64,000 bases of DNA from Perlabentimonas sp041656735 (lineage in GTDB: Bacteria; Bacteroidota; Bacteroidia; Bacteroidales; Tenuifilaceae): assembly GCA_041656735.1 (NCBI GenBank), contig JBBACY010000003.1:1-64000 (forward strand), written 5' to 3'. The notes below the pieces were generated by a model that worked only from the letters and a program-made list of their open reading frames with translations, was not told the DNA's origin and searched no databases. The translations under genes were made by a program, and so were the position numbers. This document shows, in pieces, positions 54,621 through 63,348 of the stretch. How positions within the stretch are numbered: position 1 is the first letter of the stretch; each line of letters opens with the position of its first letter.

Positions 54621-55226
54621 ATGTCATTTAAACTTAATGATTTACCATACGATTACAGCGCTTTAGAGCCTTATATTGATGCAAAAACTATGGAGATTCA
54701 CCACACCAAGCACCACGGTGGTTATACAAATAACTTAAATAAGGCCATTGAGGGAACCAATTTGGCTTCAATGTCTATTGAAGATATTTTGAAGGATGTA
54801 TCGAAGCATTCGGTTGCGGTACGTAACAACGGGGGAGGTTTTTATAACCATAATCTTTTTTGGAGTGTTATGGGACCAAAGGCAGGTGGTTCACCAAGTG
54901 GAGAGTTGGCAGATGCCATTTCAAAGCATTTTGGATCGTTTGACGCTTTTAAGGAAAAGTTTGAGGCTGCAGCAACAACTCGTTTTGGTTCGGGCTGGGC
55001 ATGGTTAGTGAAAAAAGGTAATGACCTTGTTGTTTCTTCAACGCCAAACCAGGATAACCCTTTAATGGATGTTGCCGAGGTTAAGGGCACCCCAGTTTTT
55101 GGGTTGGATGTTTGGGAACATGCATATTACCTTAAGTATCAGAATAGGCGTCCCGAGTATATTGAAAACTTCTGGAAAGTGGTTAATTGGGATGAGGTGG
55201 CACGAAGGTATAAGCTAGCGAAATAA
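54621..55226 (+). CDS. sodA: Superoxide dismutase, Fe/Mn family with Mn-type residues
   Basis: A 201-residue cytoplasmic enzyme that turns superoxide into O2 and H2O2. Metal ligands are H27 (IHHTKHH), H77 (FYNHNLFW), D163 and H167 (LDVWEHAYY). Gly in RNNGGGFYNH and Gln144 in TPNQDNPL follow the pattern of Mn enzymes; Fe enzymes carry the Gln near the second His. Many Bacteroidales have Fe-type or cambialistic SODs, so metal use should be treated as likely Mn, not certain. Single gene followed by two terminator hairpins. Confidence 0.93.
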   Translation: MSFKLNDLPYDYSALEPYIDAKTMEIHHTKHHGGYTNNLNKAIEGTNLASMSIEDILKDVSKHSVAVRNNGGGFYNHNLFWSVMGPKAGGSPSGELADAISKHFGSFDAFKEKFEAAATTRFGSGWAWLVKKGNDLVVSSTPNQDNPLMDVAEVKGTPVFGLDVWEHAYYLKYQNRRPEYIENFWKVVNWDEVARRYKLAK

Positions 55227-55338
55227 TTTACTCGGTTTTTTAAACGATGCAAAAATAAGTTTTAATGTAGGTGATTTAATATATAACAAGTGTTTTTTTG
55301 TTAGGAAGCCCTTCTTATTTGGTTTAAGTTTAGGGGCG

Positions 55339-55366
55339 GGCCAGGGGGTAAAACCTCTGGCCTTTT
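55339..55366 (+). terminator. First terminator after sod
   Basis: GGCCAGGGG at 55339-55347 pairs with CCTCTGGCC at 55354-55362 (one G-U pair, six-base loop), followed by TTTT. Confidence 0.7.
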
Positions 55367-55372
55367 CATTAA

Positions 55373-55404
55373 AAAATGGGAGGCGGTTAACCGCCTCCCA
55401 TTTT
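55373..55404. terminator. Bidirectional terminator between sod and the oxidoreductase gene
   Basis: A perfect 32-base palindrome: the 16 bases AAAATGGGAGGCGGTT are followed at once by their reverse complement. T runs flank it on both strands. It serves the convergent sod and oxidoreductase genes. Confidence 0.92.
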
Positions 55405-55425
55405 ATTTTTATTGTGTATCAAAAT

Positions 55426-58400
55426 CTACTTAAATGCTTTTTCGGGTATTCCATCGCCGCTAACACTCAGGCGCTTAAAGTATTCGGGTACTGGTTTTCC
55501 GAGCATTGCATCAACATACATGCGTGCAAGCCCCATACTTAGCATAAATCCATGACCCATAAGCCCTGTAAACAGGCCGTGTTCAGGGTCAATATACATA
55601 CGAGGTTCAACGTAGTATCCAGCCCAAATTGCCTGAAAGGTAACTGAGCTAAGTTCAGGAATCCAGTTGGTGAATATTTCCGAGGCAATTTCAAGAAAAT
55701 TCTGAGAGTTTAGCTTCAGATTCTTGTCGGTTTCCATCGCATCAACACCCGGGGATGCACAACCAATAATTTGCCCCGTTTCGGCTAGTTGCTGACCATA
55801 TACAGCAGCAAAGCCTTTGTAGTTTCTTCGGTCAATTAGCATTGGTAATGGGTTGTTGTTTACGCCCATCCAGGGTAATCTGCGTGTAATAAATGCCTGG
55901 TGTTTAACAGGGTACATGCCTGTGTTAATACCAAGCTGGCGTGAGAACTTATCACCATTTGGACCAAGGGCATTAATAAAATTATCGGCATGGTACTCAA
56001 TGTAGCCCTTATCGTGGTCGTGAACCAGAGCAATATACCCTTTCCCATCGCGATGAACGCTTATCAGCTCGCAATCCTCTTTAATTGTTCCGCCATTTGC
56101 AATACCTATTTTACGAAGCAGGTCAACAACTTTACCCGGCGTGGCTTGCCAGCAATTGTCCGAAATAAGTGCGGCACTGTACGTATCGAGGGTACTGCTA
56201 AAGTATGGCGATATTTCCTTACGGAAATCTTTCCTTTCAACCATACGCGCTACGCTCCATGCTTTTGATGCTTCAAGCACTTTGTAGGTGGCTTCGTCGT
56301 GTGCAAAACCAACGTAATTTATGGGACGATAGTCAATGTTGCCAATCTCTTGTAACTCCTTAAATAGTTGGTGGTTCTTTGTTGCTATCTGAGCTATTTC
56401 AGGAATAGAGAAAGCTGTTCTTCCTCCTGCAATGTTTCTCCAACTTGCACCACGCCCGTGGTTTGTCATAACGGGCTTGAGTCCCGCCTCAGACATATAC
56501 CTGAAAAGCGCACTTCCTCCAATACCACCGCCAGCTATAAGCGTTGAAATTTTTTCAACCTTTTTGGCTTTCCCGTTTATCCCTGTAATATAGGTTTCAG
56601 AAACCTCTTTTGGGAAAAGTTCGCCCATATTTACCTGGTTGCTAAGTGGTCCACGAGGTGTTGCATCGCCAACAATCTGAATACCCATAGGTATAAGCGC
56701 TGTCTTCAACCTTTTAATACATCGCTTACCGCGGCAAGCTCCCATTCCTAAACGGGTGGTGTGTTTAATCTCGTCAACAGAAATAAATTTACGGTCGCCA
56801 ATTGTATCAAGAACCTCATCGAGCGTAACATCGTCGCAATGGCAAACGTAAGTTTTGTCATCGGTTTTATGCTCCACTGGTTTTAATTGTAATGGGGTAG
56901 GGTAGTTTTCCTTTAGAATAAAACCTCTAACTTTAAGCAGTTCGTCATTATGAACATTCTTACTTTTAACCCTAGCAACGTTTGTTTTGTTGGGTTTGCG
57001 AAGTATCTTTTCAAGAACACCCTCGCCAACTTTTTCACCTTTGTTATTAACAAGAAAAACTTCACTACCCTCAGATACCTCATACTCAATAGGCAGAAAT
57101 AGCCAATCCTTGCCATAGTGGTAACCAAAAATGGCAAGCCCAGGACATTGGTAAACACATTCCATACAACCTATACACTTATCATAGTCGATGTGTGGAA
57201 CGGTGCTTGTTGAGGTTTTTGTAATTGCGCCGTGGGGGCACGAGAACTCGCAAGGGTTGCAAGCAAATCCGTAAAGACAATCGATTTGTACAAAGGGTTT
57301 TTTTACTTTGCGTTCGGCTGTGGGGTTAAAAGGCGATTCAATAACCTTAACTGGGTGTTGTTGGCTATCGATATACTCTTTGCTTGTGGCCAAATAGGTA
57401 TCGTAATTAAAACGTGCGCCCATTTCTTGTAGTATCTCGTAAGCTACCTGTTTCCCTTTAAGTACTGCGCTAGTGCCTTCGCCAATACGAATTGCATCGC
57501 CGGCAGAGTGGCAGTTACGACCAAAAATCTCATTCCCTTTAATAACTAGCTGGTCGTCAGGAACAAGGCCAGTACAAATATTTATGGCATCAATACCATC
57601 TATAATTTGCTCGGTACCCGGTATTGGTTTAAAATTTTCACAATCGGCAATAATAGCACCAATAACCCCGCTTTTATCTTTATTGGGTAGCGCTTTTATC
57701 AGTATTTTACCTAGCATAATGGGTATTCCCAACCGTCTAACTCGGTTTGCCTGAACGGGAAATCCTCCTTCATTGGGCATAGCCTCAATAATAGCTTTTA
57801 CGTTAGCCCCTGCTTGCATAAGTTGGTAGCTTGTAAGGTATCCAATATTACCCGCACCAACGGTTAGCACATTCTTGCCCAGTAGTGTAAACTCCTGGTT
57901 CATCATTTTTTGAACTACAGCGGCCGTGTATACACCCGGAACGTCATCATTTTCGAAAGTGGGCATAAACGGAACTGCTCCGGTTGCAACCACTAGATGA
58001 TCAGTTTCAACGTAATAAATTTCGTCTGTTTTAATGTTTTTTACTGCAATACGCTTGCCCTCTAGTATATCCCAAACAGTGCTATTCAGAAAAATTCCCT
58101 CAAGATTATCGCCTGCAAGTGTCTTTGCAATGTCGAAACCACGCATCCCCCCAAATTTTTTCTCTTTTTCGAAAAAGAAAAACTGGTGCGTTTGCATATT
58201 AAACTGTCCGCCAATTTTAGTGTTGTTATCAATAACAATATTTTCTATTCCATGCTCGAGTAGTATTTCACGAGTGGCCAGCCCGGCAGGGCCCGCACCA
58301 ATAATTACAACGGATGTTTTGTATACTTTTGTTGACGCATTTTTATCGGGAGATTTAACCGAAGGCGTGAACTCATTTGGTATTTCGGCAACCTCGTGAA

Positions 58401-58659
58401 CATTATCAACGGTTGTAATACAAATTCGCTTAATTTGCCCATCAACAAGCATTTCGCAAGCACCACATTTACCAATGCCGCACTCAAGGCTTCGCTCGCG
58501 ATTGTCGAGGCTGTGGCTGTGGATAGGAAAGCCTGCCTGATGGAGTGCCGCTGCAATAGTGAACCCTTTTTCACCCTCAACAGTTTTACCCTTATACGTA
58601 AAGGTTACTTTGTTTGACTTTGGAACCTCAAGGATTGGATGTTTTGTTATTTTTTGCAT
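55426..58659 (-). CDS. Fused multi-cofactor flavo-iron-sulfur oxidoreductase (HcnABC/SoxAB-like)
   Basis: A 1077-residue protein from ATG 58659; the frame extends to a TTG 16 codons upstream. Domains in order: [2Fe-2S] HcnA-like domain (C60, C65, C68, C80); pyridine-nucleotide/FAD oxidoreductase with GAGPAGLA (121-128) and a second Rossmann GAGNIG (268-273); two [4Fe-4S] sites (C461, C467, C470, C474; C495, C498, C501, C505); BFD-like [2Fe-2S] domain (C606, C608, C642, C647); and a DAO-type FAD domain starting at GGGIGG (710-715). In other bacteria these are separate subunits of amino-acid or sarcosine/proline/opine dehydrogenases and HCN synthase. The likely reaction is oxidation of an amine or amino acid, with electrons passed along the clusters. 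The substrate is unknown. Single gene. Confidence 0.87.
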   Translation of the reverse strand: MQKITKHPILEVPKSNKVTFTYKGKTVEGEKGFTIAAALHQAGFPIHSHSLDNRERSLECGIGKCGACEMLVDGQIKRICITTVDNVHEVAEIPNEFTPSVKSPDKNASTKVYKTSVVIIGAGPAGLATREILLEHGIENIVIDNNTKIGGQFNMQTHQFFFFEKEKKFGGMRGFDIAKTLAGDNLEGIFLNSTVWDILEGKRIAVKNIKTDEIYYVETDHLVVATGAVPFMPTFENDDVPGVYTAAVVQKMMNQEFTLLGKNVLTVGAGNIGYLTSYQLMQAGANVKAIIEAMPNEGGFPVQANRVRRLGIPIMLGKILIKALPNKDKSGVIGAIIADCENFKPIPGTEQIIDGIDAINICTGLVPDDQLVIKGNEIFGRNCHSAGDAIRIGEGTSAVLKGKQVAYEILQEMGARFNYDTYLATSKEYIDSQQHPVKVIESPFNPTAERKVKKPFVQIDCLYGFACNPCEFSCPHGAITKTSTSTVPHIDYDKCIGCMECVYQCPGLAIFGYHYGKDWLFLPIEYEVSEGSEVFLVNNKGEKVGEGVLEKILRKPNKTNVARVKSKNVHNDELLKVRGFILKENYPTPLQLKPVEHKTDDKTYVCHCDDVTLDEVLDTIGDRKFISVDEIKHTTRLGMGACRGKRCIKRLKTALIPMGIQIVGDATPRGPLSNQVNMGELFPKEVSETYITGINGKAKKVEKISTLIAGGGIGGSALFRYMSEAGLKPVMTNHGRGASWRNIAGGRTAFSIPEIAQIATKNHQLFKELQEIGNIDYRPINYVGFAHDEATYKVLEASKAWSVARMVERKDFRKEISPYFSSTLDTYSAALISDNCWQATPGKVVDLLRKIGIANGGTIKEDCELISVHRDGKGYIALVHDHDKGYIEYHADNFINALGPNGDKFSRQLGINTGMYPVKHQAFITRRLPWMGVNNNPLPMLIDRRNYKGFAAVYGQQLAETGQIIGCASPGVDAMETDKNLKLNSQNFLEIASEIFTNWIPELSSVTFQAIWAGYYVEPRMYIDPEHGLFTGLMGHGFMLSMGLARMYVDAMLGKPVPEYFKRLSVSGDGIPEKAFK

Positions 58660-58957
58660 ATCGTTCGTGTTTTGAGGGAATAGTTTATTGAAATATCTAA
58701 ATGCCAAAGTAGTACTAATTGTATTTTAGTAAAATGATGTTTGTCAGGGTTGATGAAAATCAGGTTTTTAGAGATTTTTTTTCAACCAAATGTGAAGCTT
58801 GCTTTTGGTGGTCTATGATCTTGTTGAATCGGTTACCCTTGTCAAATTATTGGTTATTTGTCAGTGTTTCGTAATTCAGTGTTTTTTTACTCAACATTCC
58901 TGCCTTCTAACTGTTGATTTGAGTAAAGTAAAACAACTTTAGGTGAGCATATTTTTT

Positions 58958-58965
58958 TAACTTTG
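58958..58965 (+). promoter_or_regulatory. -7 box of sucA
   Basis: TAACTTTG matches the -7 consensus exactly, 29 bases before the sucA ATG. The -33 region has TTTA rather than TTG. Confidence 0.55.
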
Positions 58966-58994
58966 TTTTTAAAGGATAATAACTAGAGAAAATA

Positions 58995-61790
58995 ATGGAA
59001 GATAACTCGTTTTTAACCAATGCCGACCCTCAGACGATTGAGAATTTATATAAGGATTTCCTTACAAACCCTCAATCGGTAGATAAATCGTGGAGACAGT
59101 TTTTTCAGGGTTTCGATTTTGCACGTGAGCATTATGGCGCAATCGGCGGAGAATTTTATGATACAGAGATTAAGGTATTAAATCTTATTGACGCATACCG
59201 AAAGCGTGGGCATCTTTTTACCAAAACCAACCCTGTACGTACTCGGCGCAAATACTCGCCAACGCTTGATATTGAGAATTTCGGACTGTCGGAATCTGAT
59301 ATGAATACCGTTTTTCAGGCGGGCAAACAGCTGGGTATTGGTCCATCAAAGTTAAGTGATATTATTCATTTCTTGCAAGCAACATATAGTAAGTCAATAG
59401 GTTGCGAATATATGTACATTCGCGATACCGAGGTGGTATTGTGGCTTCAAAGTAAAATTGAGGAGCAAAAGAATAGCACAGAGTACACTGAAGAGCAAAA
59501 AAGGAGAATTTTCAGTAAACTTAAACAGGCTGTGGGTTTTGAACAATTTATACACAAAAAATTTATAGGACAAAAGCGTTTTTCCCTCGAGGGTGGTGAG
59601 TCACTTATTCCAGCTCTTGACGCTGTTATACAGAAGGGTGCACAGCTGGGTATTCAAGAGTTTGTTATTGGAATGGCCCATCGTGGAAGGCTAAACGTGC
59701 TCACTAATATTATGCAGAAACCTTACGAGCATATATTTAACGAGTTTTTTGGCGAGGAGTACGATGAGGATGTAACCCTAGGCGACGTAAAGTACCATAT
59801 GGGTTACAATAGCACAGTGAAAACTCACGAGGGAATTAATGTGAAGCTAAACCTAGTGCCTAATCCCTCACATCTAGAAACCGTTGCTCCTGTTGCCATA
59901 GGACTTGCACGTGCTAAAATAAATCATCAATATAAAAAAGATTTTAAAAAGCTCGCACCTATAATAATCCATGGCGATGCTGCCATTGCCTCGCAGGGTG
60001 TGGTGTACGAAACCCTTCAGATGTCGCAACTCAAGGGTTATACAGTTGGCGGTGCCATACACCTTGTTGTGAACAATCAGGTTGGTTTTACCACCAACTA
60101 CCTTGATGCGCGCAGTAGCACTTATTGCACTGATATTGCAAAGGTAACCAAAGCGCCTATTTTTCATGTTAATGGCGACGACCCCGAAGCGCTCGTACAT
60201 ACCATTCGTTTGGCTATGGAGTACAGACAAACATACAATACGGATGTTTTTATTGATATTTTAGGGTATCGTAAATTTGGCCATAATGAGGGCGATGAGC
60301 CACGTTTTACACAGCCCATACTATATGATATAATTGCAAAGCATCCGAATATCAGAGATATATACTCCGATAACCTTGTTAAACAAGGAATACTTACTGC
60401 CAATGAGGTTAAAAAAGAGACGAACGAATTTGATGACCTACTCGAAACAAAGTTTGAGATTGCGAAGGGTATTAAAAAGGTAGCCATTCAACGCTTTCTT
60501 CACGATGATTGGAAAGAGGTTCGTTACTCCGCTGAAGATGACTTCTCTAGTTCCCCTTCAACGGGCGTTGATAAAAACAGCATAATTCGAATTTCTGAAA
60601 AGATGAATAGTTTGCCGCCCGACAAAAAGTTCTTCAAAAAGCTCGAAAAACTTGTGGCGGATCGTTCTCAAATGATAGAAAATGGGCAGGTTGATTGGGC
60701 TTTGGGCGAACTCTTGGCTTATGGTACGCTGGTTAACGAGGGGCATCCTGTTAGAGTTAGCGGTCAGGATAGTGAGCGAGGAACGTTTTCACATCGTCAT
60801 GCTGCCTATGCTGTTGAAAATTCTGAAGAGAAATATTTTCCGCTGAAACATATCTCAGAAAAACAAGCTAAGTTTCATGTTTACAATAGTCCGCTTTCGG
60901 AATATGGAGTTATGGGATTTGATTATGGTTACTCACTTGGAACACCCAATGGGCTAACCATTTGGGAAGCACAATTTGGTGACTTTTTAAACGTGGCACA
61001 GGTAATTATTGATCAGTATATTAGTTCTGCTGAAGATAAATGGGGGCTTGCATCGGGTATAACGTTACTGCTTCCCCATGGTTTTGAGGGGCAGGGACCC
61101 GAGCATTCCAGTGCTCGTATCGAGAGGTTTTTAACGCTGGCTGCTCGAAATAATATGCAAATTACAAATATAACAACGCCTGCAAACTTTTTTCACGTAT
61201 TGCGTAGGCAAGTAAAACGAGAGTTTCGTACACCGCTCGTTGTTTTTACCCCTAAAAGTTTACTTCGTCATCCTAAATGCGTTTCATCAATTAATGAGTT
61301 AACCCAAGGTGGTTTTAAGGAGGTAATTGATGATAACTATGTGGAAAGTGACAAGGTTTTGCGAGTTGTGTTTTGTAGCGGCAAAGTTTATTACGATTTG
61401 CTTGAGCAAAAGGAGCATTTTGATGCCCGAGATATTGCAATAGTTCGAATTGAGCAGCTTTACCCGTTCCCTCAAAAGCAAATTAATAAAATTATTAAGA
61501 ATTACCCTAACGCTATTCAGTGGCTTTGGGTGCAGGAAGAGCCTCAGAATATGGGCGCATGGAATTACATACGCGATAGTTTTTCTGACATCCCAATACA
61601 AGTAGTATCACGTTCGGCTAGCGGTAGTCCGGCTGTTGGCCTAAGTAAGATTCATGCTCAGGAGCAGAAAGAGATTATGGGGAAAGTATTTCGTAAGTGC
61701 GATTGTGAACTTAACAATAGGTATTGCGGCCTACAATGTAAGGTGGGTAGCCAGCGCACGAGTCGAAATGCCGAGTTTAAAGAGGTATAA
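58995..61790 (+). CDS. sucA: 2-oxoglutarate dehydrogenase E1 component with Cys-rich tail
   Basis: A 931-residue thiamine-diphosphate enzyme that decarboxylates 2-oxoglutarate and passes the succinyl group to the lipoyl arm of E2. The N-terminal FLTNADPQTIENLYKDF segment, GMAHRGRLNVL, the cofactor motif HGDAAIASQGV (G327-D328), NNQVGFTT and the C-terminal LLPHGFEGQGPEHSSARIERFL are as expected. After the normal family end near KIHAQEQKEIMGKVF come about 30 extra residues with four cysteines in the pattern C-x-C-x6-C-x3-C (KCDCELNNRYCGLQCKVG). That tail is not known to me from E. coli SucA. The gene is 66 bases upstream of sucB. Confidence 0.95.
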   Translation: MEDNSFLTNADPQTIENLYKDFLTNPQSVDKSWRQFFQGFDFAREHYGAIGGEFYDTEIKVLNLIDAYRKRGHLFTKTNPVRTRRKYSPTLDIENFGLSESDMNTVFQAGKQLGIGPSKLSDIIHFLQATYSKSIGCEYMYIRDTEVVLWLQSKIEEQKNSTEYTEEQKRRIFSKLKQAVGFEQFIHKKFIGQKRFSLEGGESLIPALDAVIQKGAQLGIQEFVIGMAHRGRLNVLTNIMQKPYEHIFNEFFGEEYDEDVTLGDVKYHMGYNSTVKTHEGINVKLNLVPNPSHLETVAPVAIGLARAKINHQYKKDFKKLAPIIIHGDAAIASQGVVYETLQMSQLKGYTVGGAIHLVVNNQVGFTTNYLDARSSTYCTDIAKVTKAPIFHVNGDDPEALVHTIRLAMEYRQTYNTDVFIDILGYRKFGHNEGDEPRFTQPILYDIIAKHPNIRDIYSDNLVKQGILTANEVKKETNEFDDLLETKFEIAKGIKKVAIQRFLHDDWKEVRYSAEDDFSSSPSTGVDKNSIIRISEKMNSLPPDKKFFKKLEKLVADRSQMIENGQVDWALGELLAYGTLVNEGHPVRVSGQDSERGTFSHRHAAYAVENSEEKYFPLKHISEKQAKFHVYNSPLSEYGVMGFDYGYSLGTPNGLTIWEAQFGDFLNVAQVIIDQYISSAEDKWGLASGITLLLPHGFEGQGPEHSSARIERFLTLAARNNMQITNITTPANFFHVLRRQVKREFRTPLVVFTPKSLLRHPKCVSSINELTQGGFKEVIDDNYVESDKVLRVVFCSGKVYYDLLEQKEHFDARDIAIVRIEQLYPFPQKQINKIIKNYPNAIQWLWVQEEPQNMGAWNYIRDSFSDIPIQVVSRSASGSPAVGLSKIHAQEQKEIMGKVFRKCDCELNNRYCGLQCKVGSQRTSRNAEFKEV

Positions 61791-61856
61791 GGAAAGCAAT
61801 ATAGAAGAAGAGGGGAGAATATTGTGAGTGTAGAAATATACTAAAATAAAATTACA

Positions 61857-63098
61857 ATGAAAGTAGAAGTACTCATCCCCAGCCCGGGGGAATCGATAGT
61901 TGAAGTTGAACTAGCTAGCTGGCTGGTTGACGATAAAGCGTGGGTTGAAAAGGATCAGGAGGTTGCCGAGGTGGAATCTGAAAAGGCAACGTTACCACTC
62001 CTGGCCAGCCATAGTGGTGAGATAAGCATTAAGGTGCAGAGCGGAACCATAAAGGTGGGTAGCGTAGCTTGCGTTATCGATACCGATGCCAAGAAACCTA
62101 AAGAACTCGACTCACCAAAAAAAACCGAACCAGACTCCAAACCCGAGCCTAAACCCCAGCCAGTAAAGGAAGTTAATGCAATTTCAAATTCACCCCAGCC
62201 TGCCGAGAGTCCGCAAGCAAAGGTTACACCACTTGCCCGCAAGTTAATGGATGATAATAACCTAAATGTTGACGATATAATAAAAGGACTTAGAAAGATT
62301 ACTACACAGGAGGTTAATGTTGCTATAAATGCTGAATCACTTACTATTCAGTCATCAGGTACTGCCAGCCGAAGCGAGGTTCGAACCCCAATGAGTCAGC
62401 TCCGAAAAAAGTTAAGCCAAAGGCTTGTGACAGTAAAAAACCAAACGGCCATGCTAACCACTTTTAATGAGGTGGATATGAGCAGAATTATGCTTATGCG
62501 GAAGGAGTATCAGGTGGCTTTCCAAGAGAAGCATGGGGTAAAACTTGGGTTTATGTCATTTTTTACAAAAGCTGTTGTTGAGGCACTTAAATTCTACCCA
62601 GTTGTAAATTCGCAAATTGAGGGCGACGATATTATTACTCCAAATTACTATGATATTGGCGTGGCTGTTCAAACACCAAAGGGTTTAATGGTTCCAGTGC
62701 TTCGGAATGTTGAAATACTCAATATGGCTCAAATTGAAAAGGGAATACTCAGTTTGTCCGAAAAAGGGCAAGCAGGCCGTATTAGCCTCGATGAACTCAC
62801 TGGAGGCACTTTTACCATTACCAATGGAGGTATATTCGGCTCTATGTTGTCAACTCCCATTCTTAACCCACCTCAATCGGGAATATTGGGAATGCACAAC
62901 ATAATTGAAAGACCCATTGCTGTGAACGGCAAGGTTGAAATTCGCCCAATGATGTATGTCGCTCTAAGCTACGATCATAGAGTAATCGACGGGAAAGATT
63001 CGGTTGGTTTTTTAGTTAAGGTTAAGCAAATGCTTGAGCGGCCCGAACTTTTGATAACTAGCGGAGTTAGTATTGATGAAGTATTGCTTTCCCTTTAG
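61857..63098 (+). CDS. sucB: Dihydrolipoyl succinyltransferase (E2 of 2-oxoglutarate dehydrogenase)
   Basis: A 413-residue protein. Lipoyl domain 1-80 with the lipoylated lysine K43 in EVESEKATLPL; the usual D before K is E here. A Pro/Lys/Glu linker (about 85-120) leads to the E1/E3-binding domain (about 123-160; TPLARKLMDDNNLNVDD) and then the catalytic domain with FTITNGGIFGS and SYDHRVIDGKDS. The E2 forms the core of the complex that makes succinyl-CoA. It forms an operon with sucA and is closed by a terminator. The E3 (lpd) gene is not in the window. Confidence 0.95.
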   Translation: MKVEVLIPSPGESIVEVELASWLVDDKAWVEKDQEVAEVESEKATLPLLASHSGEISIKVQSGTIKVGSVACVIDTDAKKPKELDSPKKTEPDSKPEPKPQPVKEVNAISNSPQPAESPQAKVTPLARKLMDDNNLNVDDIIKGLRKITTQEVNVAINAESLTIQSSGTASRSEVRTPMSQLRKKLSQRLVTVKNQTAMLTTFNEVDMSRIMLMRKEYQVAFQEKHGVKLGFMSFFTKAVVEALKFYPVVNSQIEGDDIITPNYYDIGVAVQTPKGLMVPVLRNVEILNMAQIEKGILSLSEKGQAGRISLDELTGGTFTITNGGIFGSMLSTPILNPPQSGILGMHNIIERPIAVNGKVEIRPMMYVALSYDHRVIDGKDSVGFLVKVKQMLERPELLITSGVSIDEVLLSL

Positions 63099-63224
63099 TC
63101 CTTTTCAGGTGATTTCTCTCACCATAAAAGGCAATCAAATTTCAGAACTATTACTTTAAAATCGGGTATACCTTATAAGGTTATTAAACTAGCGTTTTTA
63201 TAAAATCCTAGCTAATTAATCTGT

Positions 63225-63292
63225 CAGATTGTGTTTAGGAGGGCGTGATTACCACACGATCTCATCTAATTGCAAACACAACCTGTTTTTTT
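63225..63292 (+). terminator. Terminator of the sucAB operon
   Basis: CAGATTGTGTTT at 63225-63236 and AAACACAACCTG at 63274-63285 pair at 11 of 12 positions and are followed by seven T. The loop of 37 bases is long and can hold a small inner stem (CGTG with CACG). Upstream, at 63170-63181, ACCTTATAAGGT is a perfect 12-bp palindrome, and a weaker hairpin lies at 63100-63131. Confidence 0.6.
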
Positions 63293-63348
63293 ATGCATAT
63301 ATGATTATTTGAAATAGAAAGGCAAATTTTAATATAAAATAATGAATT

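Noticed and set aside
58660..58707. Longer N-terminus of the oxidoreductase from a TTG
   Set aside because: The ATG at 58659 gives the normal start of the ferredoxin-like domain; the extension has no support.
62376..62392. GGTTCGAACCCC resembling a tRNA T-loop
   Set aside because: It lies inside sucB in the coding frame, and no acceptor, anticodon or D arm surrounds it.
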